Counted from the first letter of the stretch, positions 1-8,692 are shown. The stretch: DNA of 64,000 nt from Guptibacillus algicola (GCF_020171805.1 NZ_JAIVAF010000001.1:806001-870000); one strand, 5' to 3'. Made by a program: numbers and translations. The notes: generated by a model from the sequence alone, not told the origin.

Positions 1-183
1 ACCGGTGTTTTTGAAGTGAGAAGAACTTAAACGAATACGACCTTCTCCATTCGTACAACTTCCATCTACTTCACATTCGATATTGTATTTTTGGGAAACC
101 CATTTATCAACAACTGCTTGAGATGGTGTAGTTGACGCCATTACTAAGACTATTATTCCAATTGCAACACATGCATAATACAT
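1..183 (-). CDS. Partial secreted hypothetical protein (N-terminal part)
   Basis: The reading frame is open from the left window edge to an ATG at 183, so only about 61 N-terminal residues are visible. They begin with a short hydrophobic segment ending near an ASTTPSQA stretch, which looks like a signal peptide, followed by a polar region with two cysteines. A TTG four codons upstream (195), behind a GAAAGGG sequence, is an equally plausible start. It lies downstream of the membrane-protein gene at 240-683 on the same strand and may be co-transcribed with it. I do not recognise the family. Confidence 0.5.
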   Translation of the reverse strand, partial: MYYACVAIGIIVLVMASTTPSQAVVDKWVSQKYNIECEVDGSCTNGEGRIRLSSSHFKNTG

Positions 184-239
184 CAGCTTCTTTAACAAGA
201 GAAAGACCCTTTCGATTCAAAATTCATTCCTTTCCTACC

Positions 240-683
240 TTATAAAAGGTACGGAAGATATAAAATAACGGATGATACTATTCCAGTAATTCCAACAATT
301 AGGGTTCCAATAACAAAAGGGTGAGAAGATAGCCGAAAGATTGAAATACTACTAGATTTATAACCTGAACTGAAATTCGCTACTGTTCTACTAGCATTCT
401 GATGAAAAGGTCTAAAGTACCCTGGCAGCCAAACAATAGCTATTAATAGTATGCTACAAGTGAACCAGGAATCCGCAAGAGTCCATTGAGTTTTCCATGA
501 AAAAAGAAAAACCAAAATAGCATCAAATAAAATCGTTAACAAAACAAGGAAGACATACTTTACCTTACTACTCAACTTATTCTCTAAATACTTATTAACT
601 GTCGAAGAAGCAGCACTTAGTGAGAAAGCAAGCATAAGAGTACCTAGTAAGAACACCAAACCAAAAAGAAACTTATAAATCAA
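240..683 (-). CDS. Small multi-pass membrane protein of unknown function
   Basis: About 147 residues with four hydrophobic stretches: an N-terminal helix, two in the middle, and a C-terminal glycine/isoleucine-rich helix ending in YLPYLL. The frame extends to an ATG at 719, but no ribosome site precedes that codon. A strong GGGGGGAG lies 9 bases before a TTG at 683, so I prefer the shorter start. No catalytic motif is visible. It precedes the partial secreted-protein gene at the window edge. Role unknown; the membrane location follows from hydrophobicity only. Confidence 0.55.
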   Translation of the reverse strand: MIYKFLFGLVFLLGTLMLAFSLSAASSTVNKYLENKLSSKVKYVFLVLLTILFDAILVFLFSWKTQWTLADSWFTCSILLIAIVWLPGYFRPFHQNASRTVANFSSGYKSSSISIFRLSSHPFVIGTLIVGITGIVSSVILYLPYLL

Positions 684-854
684 AGCATTAAACTCCCCCC
701 TATTAAACCTCCTATACATAATGCAAATTCAGGCAACATGATCATGCCAAGAAATAAACAGCATTATTAGAAACTCAGTGTTCCATGAAGAGGATTTAAG
801 GATCATCTGCCCTCTTTAATCAATACGAACATCTTTGGAAAAAGTTTCAAAACA

Positions 855-897
855 AAACAGCATATTGATAGATTTCACCAATCCATATATGCTGTTT
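855..897 (-). terminator. Probable intrinsic terminator
   Basis: AAACAGCATAT at 855-865 is complementary to ATATGCTGTTT at 887-897, and T-rich sequence follows on the minus strand. It sits downstream of the kinase gene ending at 970. Confidence 0.5.
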
Positions 898-969
898 CAA
901 TATTATTCTGTTAATACGCCCTAAACAACACATTCATCTAATCGATTATTAAAGATGCGTTCCTAGCGT

Positions 970-1464
970 TTATTTTTCTTCAGTTTCTTGAAAAATCGCG
1001 TCAACGACGTGCTGGATTGGAGCCGTGGCGTCTATTAGTATTCCGTCTCTTGGAATATCTTCTTTTGTATGGTGCAATCGCACAATGAGTTCCCTTTCCG
1101 ATATCTTTCCCCCAAACTCTTTTTCCGGCCGCTCAATAAGCCGCCGGTTCAATGTATCAATATCGACATCGAGGACAAAAACTGCGTCAAAAAGGTCTAT
1201 GAATTTCGAAAAGTTCCTTGAACCACCACAGAAAAATGTTACCTCCTCATCCGAGTTAGCAATCAAGGCTTTTACTTTATCTACATGCCAAATGTGGTTC
1301 TGGTGCGTTGCAGTATCCGTCCGTGTGCCGGTTTCAGGGTCACCTTGATAAGCCAATTCGCGATCGCCATGAATAGCATGGAAGCCTCGCCGCTGCAATT
1401 CGTTACAGACCGTAGTTTTGCCAGTGCAGGAAACACCCTCAATTAAATAATTCCTATTACCCAT
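970..1464 (-). CDS. P-loop kinase-like ATPase (AAA_33/shikimate-kinase-like)
   Basis: About 164 residues. A Walker A motif (GVSCTGKT) lies near the N-terminus, after the short beta-strand NYLIEG, and a hydrophobic strand FDAVFVLDVD follows in the middle. Both fit small nucleotide or sugar kinases. The substrate cannot be told from the sequence. The ATG at 1464 is chosen because GGGGGGAGG lies 7 bases upstream; a TTG at 1482 would place the ribosome site inside the gene. The gene stands alone on the minus strand with a probable terminator at 855-897. A second, unrelated P-loop kinase lies at 7710-8207. Confidence 0.7.
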   Translation of the reverse strand: MGNRNYLIEGVSCTGKTTVCNELQRRGFHAIHGDRELAYQGDPETGTRTDTATHQNHIWHVDKVKALIANSDEEVTFFCGGSRNFSKFIDLFDAVFVLDVDIDTLNRRLIERPEKEFGGKISERELIVRLHHTKEDIPRDGILIDATAPIQHVVDAIFQETEEK

Positions 1465-1677
1465 GGCTAGACCTCCCCCCAATAAATAACCTATAAAAAG
1501 AACAAAGGAATACTACCATCTTTAAGACTGTTGTACAGCTGAATTCACCTTTCACTAAAAGATGATTAATCAAAAGAGTGAGGTAGCTTGCCAGCTCGCC
1601 GGCAGGAAAGCGAACCGCTTCCCAACCCATCCTATTAAGTAACAGCCCCACTATCTAGATATCAAGTTTTCTTTTCA

Positions 1678-2139
1678 TTAAATAGATGTTAGATCCTCTA
1701 TTACAACTTTCCGATCGTCCTCTTTAGCAATTTCATCACAAGCTTTATAAGCGAGTTTTTTATATTTGTTACTATCTTCCTCTTGGTTTCCAACCTTGTA
1801 TGCCCGAGCTATTGCTTCATAAGCGAATGCAAGATCAAAATCTTTTATTTCTTCACGCAAACAAACATCCAAACTTTGTTGAGCGTGATGAAGAGCTGGT
1901 TCGAACCGACCTAATACAGCATAAACTCGAGAAACTTGCCAATCTCCTCTAGCCGTATTGATTGGCTCCCCAATGACTTCCCAATGATAACGGGAAGCAT
2001 GTGCCATATGTATCATAGTTTCATTTTCACGATCCGTTCTTTCTTTTTTATCTAAGTAATCCCAAGTTGAGTTAAATAGTGTGACGGCCATAAGTTTATG
2101 GAATTCCTTTTTATTTAATCGTTTTTCTTCTACTTGCAT
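1678..2139 (-). CDS. Hypothetical TPR-like helical protein
   Basis: The 153-residue product is predicted to be mainly helical. Segments such as GDWQVSRVYAVLGRFEPALHHAQQSL and LAFAYEAIARAYKVGN have the small/large residue spacing of tetratricopeptide repeats, so a protein-binding role is likely but unproven. There is no signal peptide or membrane segment. AGGAGGAGAGG just before the ATG supports the start at 2139. Neighbours give no functional clue. Enzymes are less likely, since no catalytic signature is seen. Confidence 0.65.
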   Translation of the reverse strand: MQVEEKRLNKKEFHKLMAVTLFNSTWDYLDKKERTDRENETMIHMAHASRYHWEVIGEPINTARGDWQVSRVYAVLGRFEPALHHAQQSLDVCLREEIKDFDLAFAYEAIARAYKVGNQEEDSNKYKKLAYKACDEIAKEDDRKVVIEDLTSI

Positions 2140-2441
2140 TTCCTCTCCTCCTTTTATAAAAGTTTCGATATGGTTGTATGTTTATCCTTTGTAAGATTGA
2201 TTGGGGAGAGCGGTTGCATTCCCGGAGGCGAAACTCATCCCCCTTTCCCCGCCACCCCTTGCTTGATTATGGTGAACGGGCCCGTGGATTTAACGAGAAA
2301 AAAGTTTACCGAGTCAAAGCCCACATATCTACTGCATAGTAGAAAAAACATGGCAGTAAATTATTCAAGAAATCTTGACTTACAACTACACATTAGATCC
2401 AGCACTAAAACAACGAGGAATAACTTCCTAAAAAAAATAGA

Positions 2442-2468
2442 AAGCATATCCTATTTACGGATATGCTT
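2442..2468 (-). terminator. Secondary hairpin/terminator
   Basis: AAGCATATCC and GGATATGCTT form a perfect 10-bp stem with a 7-base loop. The minus strand continues with a T-rich tract. It may be a back-up terminator for the dehydrogenase gene. Confidence 0.5.
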
Positions 2469-2543
2469 CTGAAGGCCTGAAAATCGATATCTATGTTCTG
2501 AAATGGAAGCAATTTTGTTGCTTTAAAAATGGAACAACCAAGT

Positions 2544-2588
2544 AAAAAAGGTTCGGTTCATCAAGATGTGATGAACCGAACCTTTTTT
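2544..2588. terminator. Bidirectional intrinsic terminator
   Basis: GGTTCGGTTCATCA (2550-2563) and TGATGAACCGAACC (2569-2582) form a perfect 14-bp stem flanked by A6 and T6, so it can act in both directions. It lies just past the stop of the dehydrogenase gene at 2641. Confidence 0.85.
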
Positions 2589-2640
2589 CGCCAAGAAATC
2601 CTAGCCTTGCTTTAATAATTGTTAGAAAGCTCTTTGAAAC

Positions 2641-3417
2641 TTATTGAGCAGTATACCCACCATCGATTACGACGGCTTGTCCTGTTACACTTTTCGCCTT
2701 ATCACTTGCAAGGAACATGGAGTAGTTTGCAATTTCTTCCACTTGTAGCAGGCGTTTTTGCGGTACAAGTGGATAGATGACTTCCTCAAGCACTTTTTCC
2801 AATTCTACTCCACGGGATTTTGCCAAGTCTTCTAATTGACCACGAACTAGTGGTGTATCAACATAGCCTGGTGCTACTGCGTTAACCGTGATGCCGTGTT
2901 CCGCTCCTTCTAGTGCACTCACTTTTGTCAAGCCAATCACGCCGTGTTTGGCACTGTTGTATGCGGCTTTTCCTGAGAAACCGATCACACCGTTAATAGA
3001 CGCCATGTTCAGGATACGGCCATACCCTTGTTCTTTCATGATTGGGAAAACAGCCTTCGTCGCAATAAATGGTGCTGTTAACATGATGTCCTGCATCAAC
3101 TTGAATTTAGATGTAGGGAATTCTTCGATTGGTGATACGTGTTGAAGGCCAGCGTTGTTGATTAGAACATCAATGCGACCGTATGTTTCTACCGTTTGAT
3201 TAATCGCAGCATTGATTTCTTCTTCACTTGTTACATCCGCTTTTACGCCAATTGCCGTCAGGTTTTGATCAGTCAGCGCTTTTGCCGCTTTCTCTACGCC
3301 TTCCTCGTTAATATCAGATAAAACGACTTTCGCACCGTTCTTGGCAAACGTTTCTCCGATTTCATACCCGATGCCTTGTGCTGCTCCTGTAATGAATACT
3401 ACTTTGTTTTCAACCAT
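2641..3417 (-). CDS. bdhA: 3-hydroxybutyrate dehydrogenase (SDR family)
   Basis: Predicted NAD-dependent cytosolic oxidation of 3-hydroxybutyrate to acetoacetate. The 258-residue product has the classical short-chain dehydrogenase layout: TGAAQGIG (10-17) for the cofactor, Asp35 favouring NAD, NNAG (87-90), catalytic Ser140, Tyr153 and Lys157. Overall sequence and length match bacterial D-3-hydroxybutyrate dehydrogenases. I start at the ATG at 3417, which AAAGGAG precedes by 10 bases; the frame runs open further upstream without a better site. The divergent neighbour is a GntP-family permease, the same pairing as yxjF/yxjC in B. subtilis, which supports a hydroxybutyrate catabolic role. Confidence 0.85.
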   Translation of the reverse strand: MVENKVVFITGAAQGIGYEIGETFAKNGAKVVLSDINEEGVEKAAKALTDQNLTAIGVKADVTSEEEINAAINQTVETYGRIDVLINNAGLQHVSPIEEFPTSKFKLMQDIMLTAPFIATKAVFPIMKEQGYGRILNMASINGVIGFSGKAAYNSAKHGVIGLTKVSALEGAEHGITVNAVAPGYVDTPLVRGQLEDLAKSRGVELEKVLEEVIYPLVPQKRLLQVEEIANYSMFLASDKAKSVTGQAVVIDGGYTAQ

Positions 3418-3600
3418 ATCTCTCATTCTCCTTTCAGACTGCATTAACTTATGACACAACCAAGATGGTAACAAAAAGAAAATTCCATTTCACTCATAGT
3501 GAATTATGCTAAATTTTCTCTTTTTATAGAAAAATGCTTTAATTCTCTATCTTACTAAATCTATTGATTCGTCCAAGTCGTAGGAGTAAGATATTTCATG

Positions 3601-3631
3601 TTGCAAAAGAGTTTGTCGATTTTTGTAAAAT
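3601..3631 (+). promoter_or_regulatory. Possible promoter of the GntP permease gene
   Basis: TTGCAA at 3601-3606 and TAAAAT at 3626-3631 are spaced by 19 bases, slightly long for a sigma-A promoter. They sit upstream of AAAGGAGG before the ATG at 3670. This is a weak call. Confidence 0.3.
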
Positions 3632-3669
3632 GCTAATTTTACATAACTACTACCAAAGGAGGTAATGAG

Positions 3670-4950
3670 ATGTTTGCAATCGTTATTGGACTTGTGTCCT
3701 TGATGATCATGGCCTACTTAGGGTGGTCGATTCTATGGATTGCTCCGATTGCAGCTTCGATCGTAGCGATTCTTTCAGGCATGGATATTCTAGAAGCATT
3801 TACTTCTGACTTCATGACCGGGTTTTCAACTTTCGCGAGAGACTTCTTCCCGATCTTCCTATTCGGAGCTATCTTCGGAAAGCTTATGGAAGTCACAGGA
3901 AGTGCACGGGTAGTCGCAAGCTTTTTATCTAGGATTGTTGGGAAACAGCGAGCAATCTTAGGAGTGCTGTTAGGTGCTGCCATTCTGACGTATGGCGGTG
4001 TCAGTCTATTTGTGGTCGTATTCGTCATGTATCCATTGGCCATCAATTTGTTCAGAGAGGCGGATATTAGTCGAAAAGTGATCCCTGGTACGATTGTACT
4101 TGGTGCGTTCACCTTTACGATGACCGCTTTACCGGGTACGGCACAAGTGCAAAACTATATCCCTACAGAATACTTTGATACAACGATGATGGCAGCGCCA
4201 ATCATGGGTATTGTGACTGGTTTGATCATGGCTGTGGGCGGTTATTTCTATCTTTCTTACAGAGCTAATAAACTGACCAGAGCGGGTGAGGGCTTTACAG
4301 AGCCGAAAAGTAAAGCTGGAACAGAGAGTAATGGGAACGATCCGAATGTCTTCCTATCCTTCTTGCCTTTGATTTGTGTCGTATTGCTTATTAATATTTT
4401 CGACGTAGAGATGCTAATTGCGTTGTTGGTTGGGATCATTTTAACGATTGTTCTGAATTGGAAAGCATTTCATGAGTTCATTACTGCTTTGAATGATGGA
4501 GCAAAAGGGGCAGTAACAGCTGTTGTGAATACAGGCGCAGCGGTAGGTTTCGGAGCTGTCGTACAAGCTTCTCCCGCTTTTCCAGCCATTAAAGAAGCTT
4601 TGTTGAACATCAAAGGTGGGCTTGTCATCTCTGATGCCCTAGCCACTCAACTGCTCGCGATGATTACCGGTTCTGCTTCCGGCGGAATGAACATCACATT
4701 GAACGCTCTTGGTTCTGATTACTATCAGCAAGCGATGGATATGGGAATGAACCCTGAAATCCTGCACCGTATCACAGCGATCGCATCTGGTGCATCTATC
4801 CTTCCGCACAACGGAGCATTATTGACGGTGTTTGCCATTACCGGTTTAACTCACAAAGATTCTTACAAAGATATCTTCTTTGTCGGTTTACTCATTCCGT
4901 TTATCGCGACCATCGTCGGGATTTTGATGTCTTATGTTGGTATTGTATAA
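3670..4950 (+). CDS. GntP-family permease, probably 3-hydroxybutyrate uptake
   Basis: The 426-residue, very hydrophobic protein has about 12 predicted membrane helices, as in the gluconate permease (GntP) family of the ion-transporter superfamily. Family-typical stretches include the conserved FPIFLFGAIFGKLME loop and a glycine/serine-rich re-entrant region, TGSASGGMNI. AAAGGAGG precedes the ATG at 3670. It is divergent from the hydroxybutyrate dehydrogenase gene, and in Bacillus the homologue YxjC lies beside the same enzyme, so hydroxybutyrate import is the best guess. Gluconate or another hydroxy acid remains possible. Confidence 0.8.
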   Translation: MFAIVIGLVSLMIMAYLGWSILWIAPIAASIVAILSGMDILEAFTSDFMTGFSTFARDFFPIFLFGAIFGKLMEVTGSARVVASFLSRIVGKQRAILGVLLGAAILTYGGVSLFVVVFVMYPLAINLFREADISRKVIPGTIVLGAFTFTMTALPGTAQVQNYIPTEYFDTTMMAAPIMGIVTGLIMAVGGYFYLSYRANKLTRAGEGFTEPKSKAGTESNGNDPNVFLSFLPLICVVLLINIFDVEMLIALLVGIILTIVLNWKAFHEFITALNDGAKGAVTAVVNTGAAVGFGAVVQASPAFPAIKEALLNIKGGLVISDALATQLLAMITGSASGGMNITLNALGSDYYQQAMDMGMNPEILHRITAIASGASILPHNGALLTVFAITGLTHKDSYKDIFFVGLLIPFIATIVGILMSYVGIV

Positions 4951-5040
4951 ACTAGTTCTTCCTTCACACTAAATAGATTGCATTAATGAGAAGAATTTTT
5001 GTAAATCAAACAGAGGCTGGGGGGAAACCTAGTAATTAAA

Positions 5041-5092
5041 AAAAGAGTGGCACTGTGGACAATGGAGTTGTTCGCAGGGTCACTCTTTCTTT
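5041..5092 (+). terminator. Probable terminator after the permease gene
   Basis: AAAGAGTG (5042-5049) and CACTCTTT (5081-5088) form a stem around a 31-base loop. A-rich and T-rich flanks make it possibly bidirectional with the MFS gene ending at 5151. Confidence 0.5.
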
Positions 5093-5150
5093 ATTATCTG
5101 ATCTGAAAAATCGCCACTCCTTTAGCCGGAATGACGATTATCGTGAAGGT

Positions 5151-6311
5151 TCAATGAGTTTGTACCATTTGACGATTGTTATTTCTTTTAAGCCATATTG
5201 AATAGCATAAGATAATTAAGATGCCAATAGAAATAGCAATTGCATAAATAATGACTAGGTTAGTTGAAATCCCTTCAACAAGTGATGAAAGAAACTGCCC
5301 TAAGAATGTAAACGAAGAGAAATATGCTAGGTTCTTTCCTCGATTGCTTACATTACTTTTTTCGACAACCATATGATTCGCCAAAGGAATCGTGAAACCA
5401 AAGCCGAATCCGATAACGATGCCGGCTATAATTGCAACTATAAAGAAACTCTGACCTAACATTAATAGAATGAAACCAAGTGTAAACAGAGAAAATCCGG
5501 TGATGAGCGTTTGATAATCAGAGAACTTTTTGACCATTTTCGGCATAACGCTAGCTGAAATAACGGCTATAAGTGAAATCATAGCTAGGAAATAGCCCGT
5601 CGTCGTGGATCCTAATTGAAAGCTATCTGCTAGATAGAAAGGTAGTGTGATAAATGCGATAAAAAACATTGTCATCGCTAATAAAGCCGATAGCAACACA
5701 GGAAAAATAGTTTTCCAGTTGTCTTCTTTCGATGATTCTTGTCCCTCTTCTGAATGATTTCCTTTCCTGAAAGGCACAAAAACCATGATGAACATCAGAG
5801 CAATCCATGCGATGAAATAAATCATAAATGGCCACTGCCACCCTAATCCACCAAGTAGCCCACCAATACTTAGAAAAATAATTCCGCCTGCTTCAATCGA
5901 CATGCCCTGAAGAGCAATCATTTTCAAGCGCTCTTCTCCTACAAAGAATTCAGCGAGGAGTCCAGTTGAAGAAGCCATGACGATTGCTGTCGCTCCACCT
6001 AGTAAAATCCGATCAGCAAATAAGGGGATCGTTTCGGTCAACCAAATAGCTGATACCCCGAGTGCTCCATACAACACTAACCCTATGCATAAAGAAGTAT
6101 ATGATCCAATTCGGTCGATTAGCCGACCAGCAAGTGGTGCGAAAATAACAACTCCAAGTGCTGGCAGTGTCGTTAACCAGGTGGCCATATCTTCTACTCC
6201 ATAATGCTGTGATATTTTTAAGAGAGCGGGTGTAGTAGCACTTCCTACCATTATCGTTAAGCTTGCCGTAAGCATTAATGAAAAGATACCAACTTTTGAT
6301 AATTTGTTCAT
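5151..6311 (-). CDS. MFS drug/metabolite efflux transporter
   Basis: The 386-residue integral membrane protein has about 12 helices in two halves separated by a charged central loop rich in Glu, Ser and Lys (roughly 185-200). The A-like motif GRLIDRIGSY follows helix 2, as in drug:H+ antiporter families. GAAGGAGGT lies before the ATG at 6311; the frame extends 13 codons upstream without a better site. It is divergent from a MarR-type regulator with a palindrome between them, the usual arrangement of a substrate-inducible exporter. The substrate is unknown. Confidence 0.8.
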   Translation of the reverse strand: MNKLSKVGIFSLMLTASLTIMVGSATTPALLKISQHYGVEDMATWLTTLPALGVVIFAPLAGRLIDRIGSYTSLCIGLVLYGALGVSAIWLTETIPLFADRILLGGATAIVMASSTGLLAEFFVGEERLKMIALQGMSIEAGGIIFLSIGGLLGGLGWQWPFMIYFIAWIALMFIMVFVPFRKGNHSEEGQESSKEDNWKTIFPVLLSALLAMTMFFIAFITLPFYLADSFQLGSTTTGYFLAMISLIAVISASVMPKMVKKFSDYQTLITGFSLFTLGFILLMLGQSFFIVAIIAGIVIGFGFGFTIPLANHMVVEKSNVSNRGKNLAYFSSFTFLGQFLSSLVEGISTNLVIIYAIAISIGILIILCYSIWLKRNNNRQMVQTH

Positions 6312-6353
6312 CGTTTTACCTCCTTCATTACAAAAAACAGCATAGCACAATAT

Positions 6354-6373
6354 AATTAGTTAGGAAACTAATT
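6354..6373. promoter_or_regulatory. Candidate MarR operator between the MFS and marR genes
   Basis: AATTAGTT-AGGA-AACTAATT is a perfect 8-bp inverted repeat located between the divergent genes. A related half-site sequence (GTTAGTTTAGG) precedes the marR gene near 6415-6425. Position and symmetry fit an operator for the adjacent regulator. Confidence 0.55.
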
Positions 6374-6439
6374 AAACCTCGATCGATATTTGTTTTTCTT
6401 TTATGCTAAAATACAGTTAGTTTAGGAGGTAGTACTCTC

Positions 6440-6871
6440 ATGTATAAATCCCATAAAAACGACATCGGATATCAAATTCAACAAATCTCTCATTTAGTAA
6501 AACAACTTCAGAATGAACGACTAGTACAAGAAGGTCTTAGTATCTCTCATATGAATGTCATGTTTGTGTTGTATGAAGAAAATCGAGTGAATCAATCACA
6601 TATTCAAAATAACCTCGGCATTAAAGCTTCTTCTCTTTCTAAGCTGGTTGATATTTTAATACAAAAGGGGTTAGTGACACGAGAATCATTAGATGGAGAC
6701 GCTCGTTCTAAAATCATCTGTCTCACAGCTCTCGGCAAAGAAAAAAAGTCACAGCTCTATCAAATACGAGACGAATTAGAAAAGCAGTTGACCGAACATT
6801 TAAGTGAAGCAGAGACCGAGCAACTTGCTAAGATGCTCTCACGAGTAAAGAGCAACATCGTTAAGGAATAG
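6440..6871 (+). CDS. MarR-family transcriptional regulator
   Basis: The 143-residue product has the MarR winged helix-turn-helix layout: N-terminal dimerisation helix, HTH around residues 53-75 (NQSHIQNNLGIKASSLSKLV), then the wing with the D-x-R signature (SLDGDARSKII) and a C-terminal helix rich in Glu and Leu. It most likely represses the divergent MFS gene and its own transcription through the palindrome at 6354-6373. TTAGGAGGT precedes the ATG. A second MarR protein in this window (40435-40887) likewise neighbours a transporter. Confidence 0.85.
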   Translation: MYKSHKNDIGYQIQQISHLVKQLQNERLVQEGLSISHMNVMFVLYEENRVNQSHIQNNLGIKASSLSKLVDILIQKGLVTRESLDGDARSKIICLTALGKEKKSQLYQIRDELEKQLTEHLSEAETEQLAKMLSRVKSNIVKE

Positions 6872-6896
6872 CAACGTTGATCTCCCAGTCCAATAA

Positions 6897-6928
6897 AAAG
6901 AACTCCTCTTACCAGGAGTTCTTTCTGC
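6897..6928. terminator. Intrinsic terminator between convergent genes
   Basis: AAAGAACTCCT (6897-6907) and AGGAGTTCTTT (6914-6924) form a perfect 11-bp stem with a 6-base loop. It lies between the convergent marR and lipoprotein genes and probably serves both. Confidence 0.8.
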
Positions 6929-6960
6929 TTTATTCATGTGTCTGTGATACTTAAACTCAA

Positions 6961-7518
6961 TTATTGCAAGTAGTCACGAAATTCTTCATCATTCGTATAT
7001 CGAATGCTAGTTATTTTCCCTTCTTCATTAGTGGACGCTGTACCTTCAATATTCATGGTATCTCTTTCATCACTATCCTTATTGGTATAAGTAACCTCCA
7101 CATTAAAATGATAGTCTCCCTCTTTAGCTTCTCTTTCTTCAAGTGTGATTTCATTTACTTCCAATATATATTTAGGATAAGCAGCTTGTAAGAACCTTAT
7201 TGCTCCATTGAGTTTTATTATGTGGCTCTCGTAAAAAGCATCGCTCATATGAGGTTTGAAATCTTCTTGATAATAATTAGTGAGCTTTTTATTATATTCC
7301 TCCATATCTCCAGTGGGATCTAATAATTTTACCTGTTCTTCATTTGGACCAGTAAATATTTTTTCTAAGACGCTTCGGACATTTGTCTTAGCTTCTTCGT
7401 TCTGGCCCTGGCTCTTTTTATCGCTTTCCTCTGAGCTATTGGAGTTCGTGCAACCTACAGCCAATACTAGAGTTCCCAATAGCATAAAAAGCAAAAGGTA
7501 GTTCTTGAATTTTTCCAT
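6961..7518 (-). CDS. Putative lipoprotein of unknown function
   Basis: The product starts with a classical lipoprotein signal (MEKFKNYLLL onward) ending in the lipobox LAVGC, followed by a Ser/Glu/Lys-rich linker, so it should be anchored outside the membrane. The mature part of about 150 residues has an NTF2- or cystatin-like mix (a helical region with YYQEDFKPHMSDAF, then beta-strands YHFNVEVTYTNK). The family is not recognised. The ATG at 7518 gives a normal signal length but has a weak ribosome site. A TTG at 7548, behind AAGGGA, is the alternative. It ends convergently with the MarR gene. Confidence 0.65.
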   Translation of the reverse strand: MEKFKNYLLLFMLLGTLVLAVGCTNSNSSEESDKKSQGQNEEAKTNVRSVLEKIFTGPNEEQVKLLDPTGDMEEYNKKLTNYYQEDFKPHMSDAFYESHIIKLNGAIRFLQAAYPKYILEVNEITLEEREAKEGDYHFNVEVTYTNKDSDERDTMNIEGTASTNEEGKITSIRYTNDEEFRDYLQ

Positions 7519-7709
7519 TAAATAACACACCCAATTCTTAAATTTCAATAGAATCCCTTACACTGGACTAACAATCTAAATGATTAGTGGTCTTTCATCC
7601 AACTAATAACTCCTTTCTAACGTGAAATAAAAGAATGTACTTGTATCTCACAAGCAGTGAAGCAGAGACTAGTAGGAGTAAGATTTTTCTCACTGTGTTG
7701 AACTCCTTG

Positions 7710-8207
7710 TTATTCTTTTCCACTAAACTCTAAAACATTTAATCCTTCGGATGCTTCTGGTGCTTCAAAGAATGTAGTAACATGAATAAACACATCTTCA
7801 GTGTCAAAAGCTGCTCTTTCTGGTTGTTCGTTACGCCTTTTTGCAATTCGGCGTAAGCATTGCTCGTTATTTAGATTAAGGTATATTAGTTGATGGCTAG
7901 CATTGACCTCTGACGCCATATTAAAAAACCACTTTCGCTGTTTTTGAGTGTTAGCTGGAAAATCCATCACGACATCTGTACCAACACTTAATATGTTTTG
8001 GACATGTTTTTTCACTAACGGCTTTAGCTGTGCTGAAAATTTCATATAATCCTCAAATGATGCAATCTGATTGGGATAAAGATATGAAAGCCATTCATCC
8101 TCTGACAACAGTACCGCATGTTTATCGATCGCCATTTGCTGTGATTTCGTTGACTTTCCTGCACCCATTTTCCCACAGAAAAAGTATAGCGTCCCTGATT
8201 GTTTCAA
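7710..8207 (-). CDS. AAA_33-type P-loop ATP-dependent kinase
   Basis: The 165-residue cytosolic protein has a Walker A motif GKMGAGKST near the N-terminus, a hydrophobic strand with Asp (DVVMDFPAN, around residue 80) and a lid-like segment rich in Arg (LRRIAKRRNEQPERA). This pattern is typical of AAA_33/zeta-toxin-like small-molecule or nucleotide kinases. Substrate unknown. The start is a TTG at 8207, preceded by GGGGAGGT at 8 bases. No antitoxin-like partner lies next to it, so a toxin role is not supported. Confidence 0.7.
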   Translation of the reverse strand: MKQSGTLYFFCGKMGAGKSTKSQQMAIDKHAVLLSEDEWLSYLYPNQIASFEDYMKFSAQLKPLVKKHVQNILSVGTDVVMDFPANTQKQRKWFFNMASEVNASHQLIYLNLNNEQCLRRIAKRRNEQPERAAFDTEDVFIHVTTFFEAPEASEGLNVLEFSGKE

Positions 8208-8350
8208 GTTTACTAACCTCCCCGCTTATTCTAGTATTTACTACAATGAATGTGCTCTCTTCGACAAAATAAGGTCGATGTATGATTGTTTTTGTGCTAT
8301 CCTCTCAATATTCAATTCTATCAATTCTACCTCCTTCTTGACGCTACAAA

Positions 8351-8560
8351 CTACTTAAGTCGTTTACAGCTCTTTATCCTCGCTTCTCCTCTGGTAAAGT
8401 TATAAAGTGCATAAGCCATAGCATGCTTTTCTAACTCTCTTTGAAAATCTATCGGAATGACGATGTCACCTTGATGCTCTTCTACCTCAAAAGATGCTGT
8501 TTCTGTCTGTTCAAGAAAGTGCAAAGGTATGGAGAAGGTGAATCTGCTATCTTCGAGCAA
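8351..8560 (-). CDS. Doubtful small ORF, possibly a gene remnant
   Basis: A 69-codon frame with a protein-like acidic middle (EVEEHQGDIVIPIDF) and a basic C-terminus. No ribosome site precedes the TTG at 8560, and the frame stays open only a few codons upstream before a stop. It may be the 3' part of a degraded gene. The overlapping plus-strand frame around 8530-8690 also looks somewhat protein-like, so the coding strand is uncertain. Confidence 0.25.
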   Translation of the reverse strand: MLEDSRFTFSIPLHFLEQTETASFEVEEHQGDIVIPIDFQRELEKHAMAYALYNFTRGEARIKSCKRLK

Positions 8561-8692
8561 ATTCGAGTTGAGCCAGGCACTTTAACTCAGAAGGTCATGA
8601 CAAATGCCGCCGTGGAAGGACACACTCGAGCCACGGCTCTTCAAAATCAGTGGGCAAGGAAAGCTCCTTTACAAAAGAACGGGAAACCTTTA

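Larger units (their letters stand above)
2140..2640. other. Intergenic region without a convincing gene
   Basis: About 500 bases. A GC-rich patch at roughly 2205-2295 stands out from its AT-rich surroundings but encodes no convincing protein and matches no RNA I recognise. The right-hand part holds two hairpins (2442-2468 and 2544-2588). An open frame on the plus strand at 2134-2472 has no ribosome site and unconvincing composition. Confidence 0.4.

Noticed and set aside
1025-1348. Plus-strand frame opposite the P-loop kinase
   Set aside because: Antisense shadow of a well-supported gene; no ribosome site.
2134-2472. Plus-strand open frame of 112 codons
   Set aside because: No ribosome site, unlikely composition, and it spans a terminator-like hairpin.
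7710-8207. P-loop protein as zeta toxin
   Set aside because: No adjacent epsilon-type antitoxin and the protein is shorter than zeta toxins; kept as a generic kinase.
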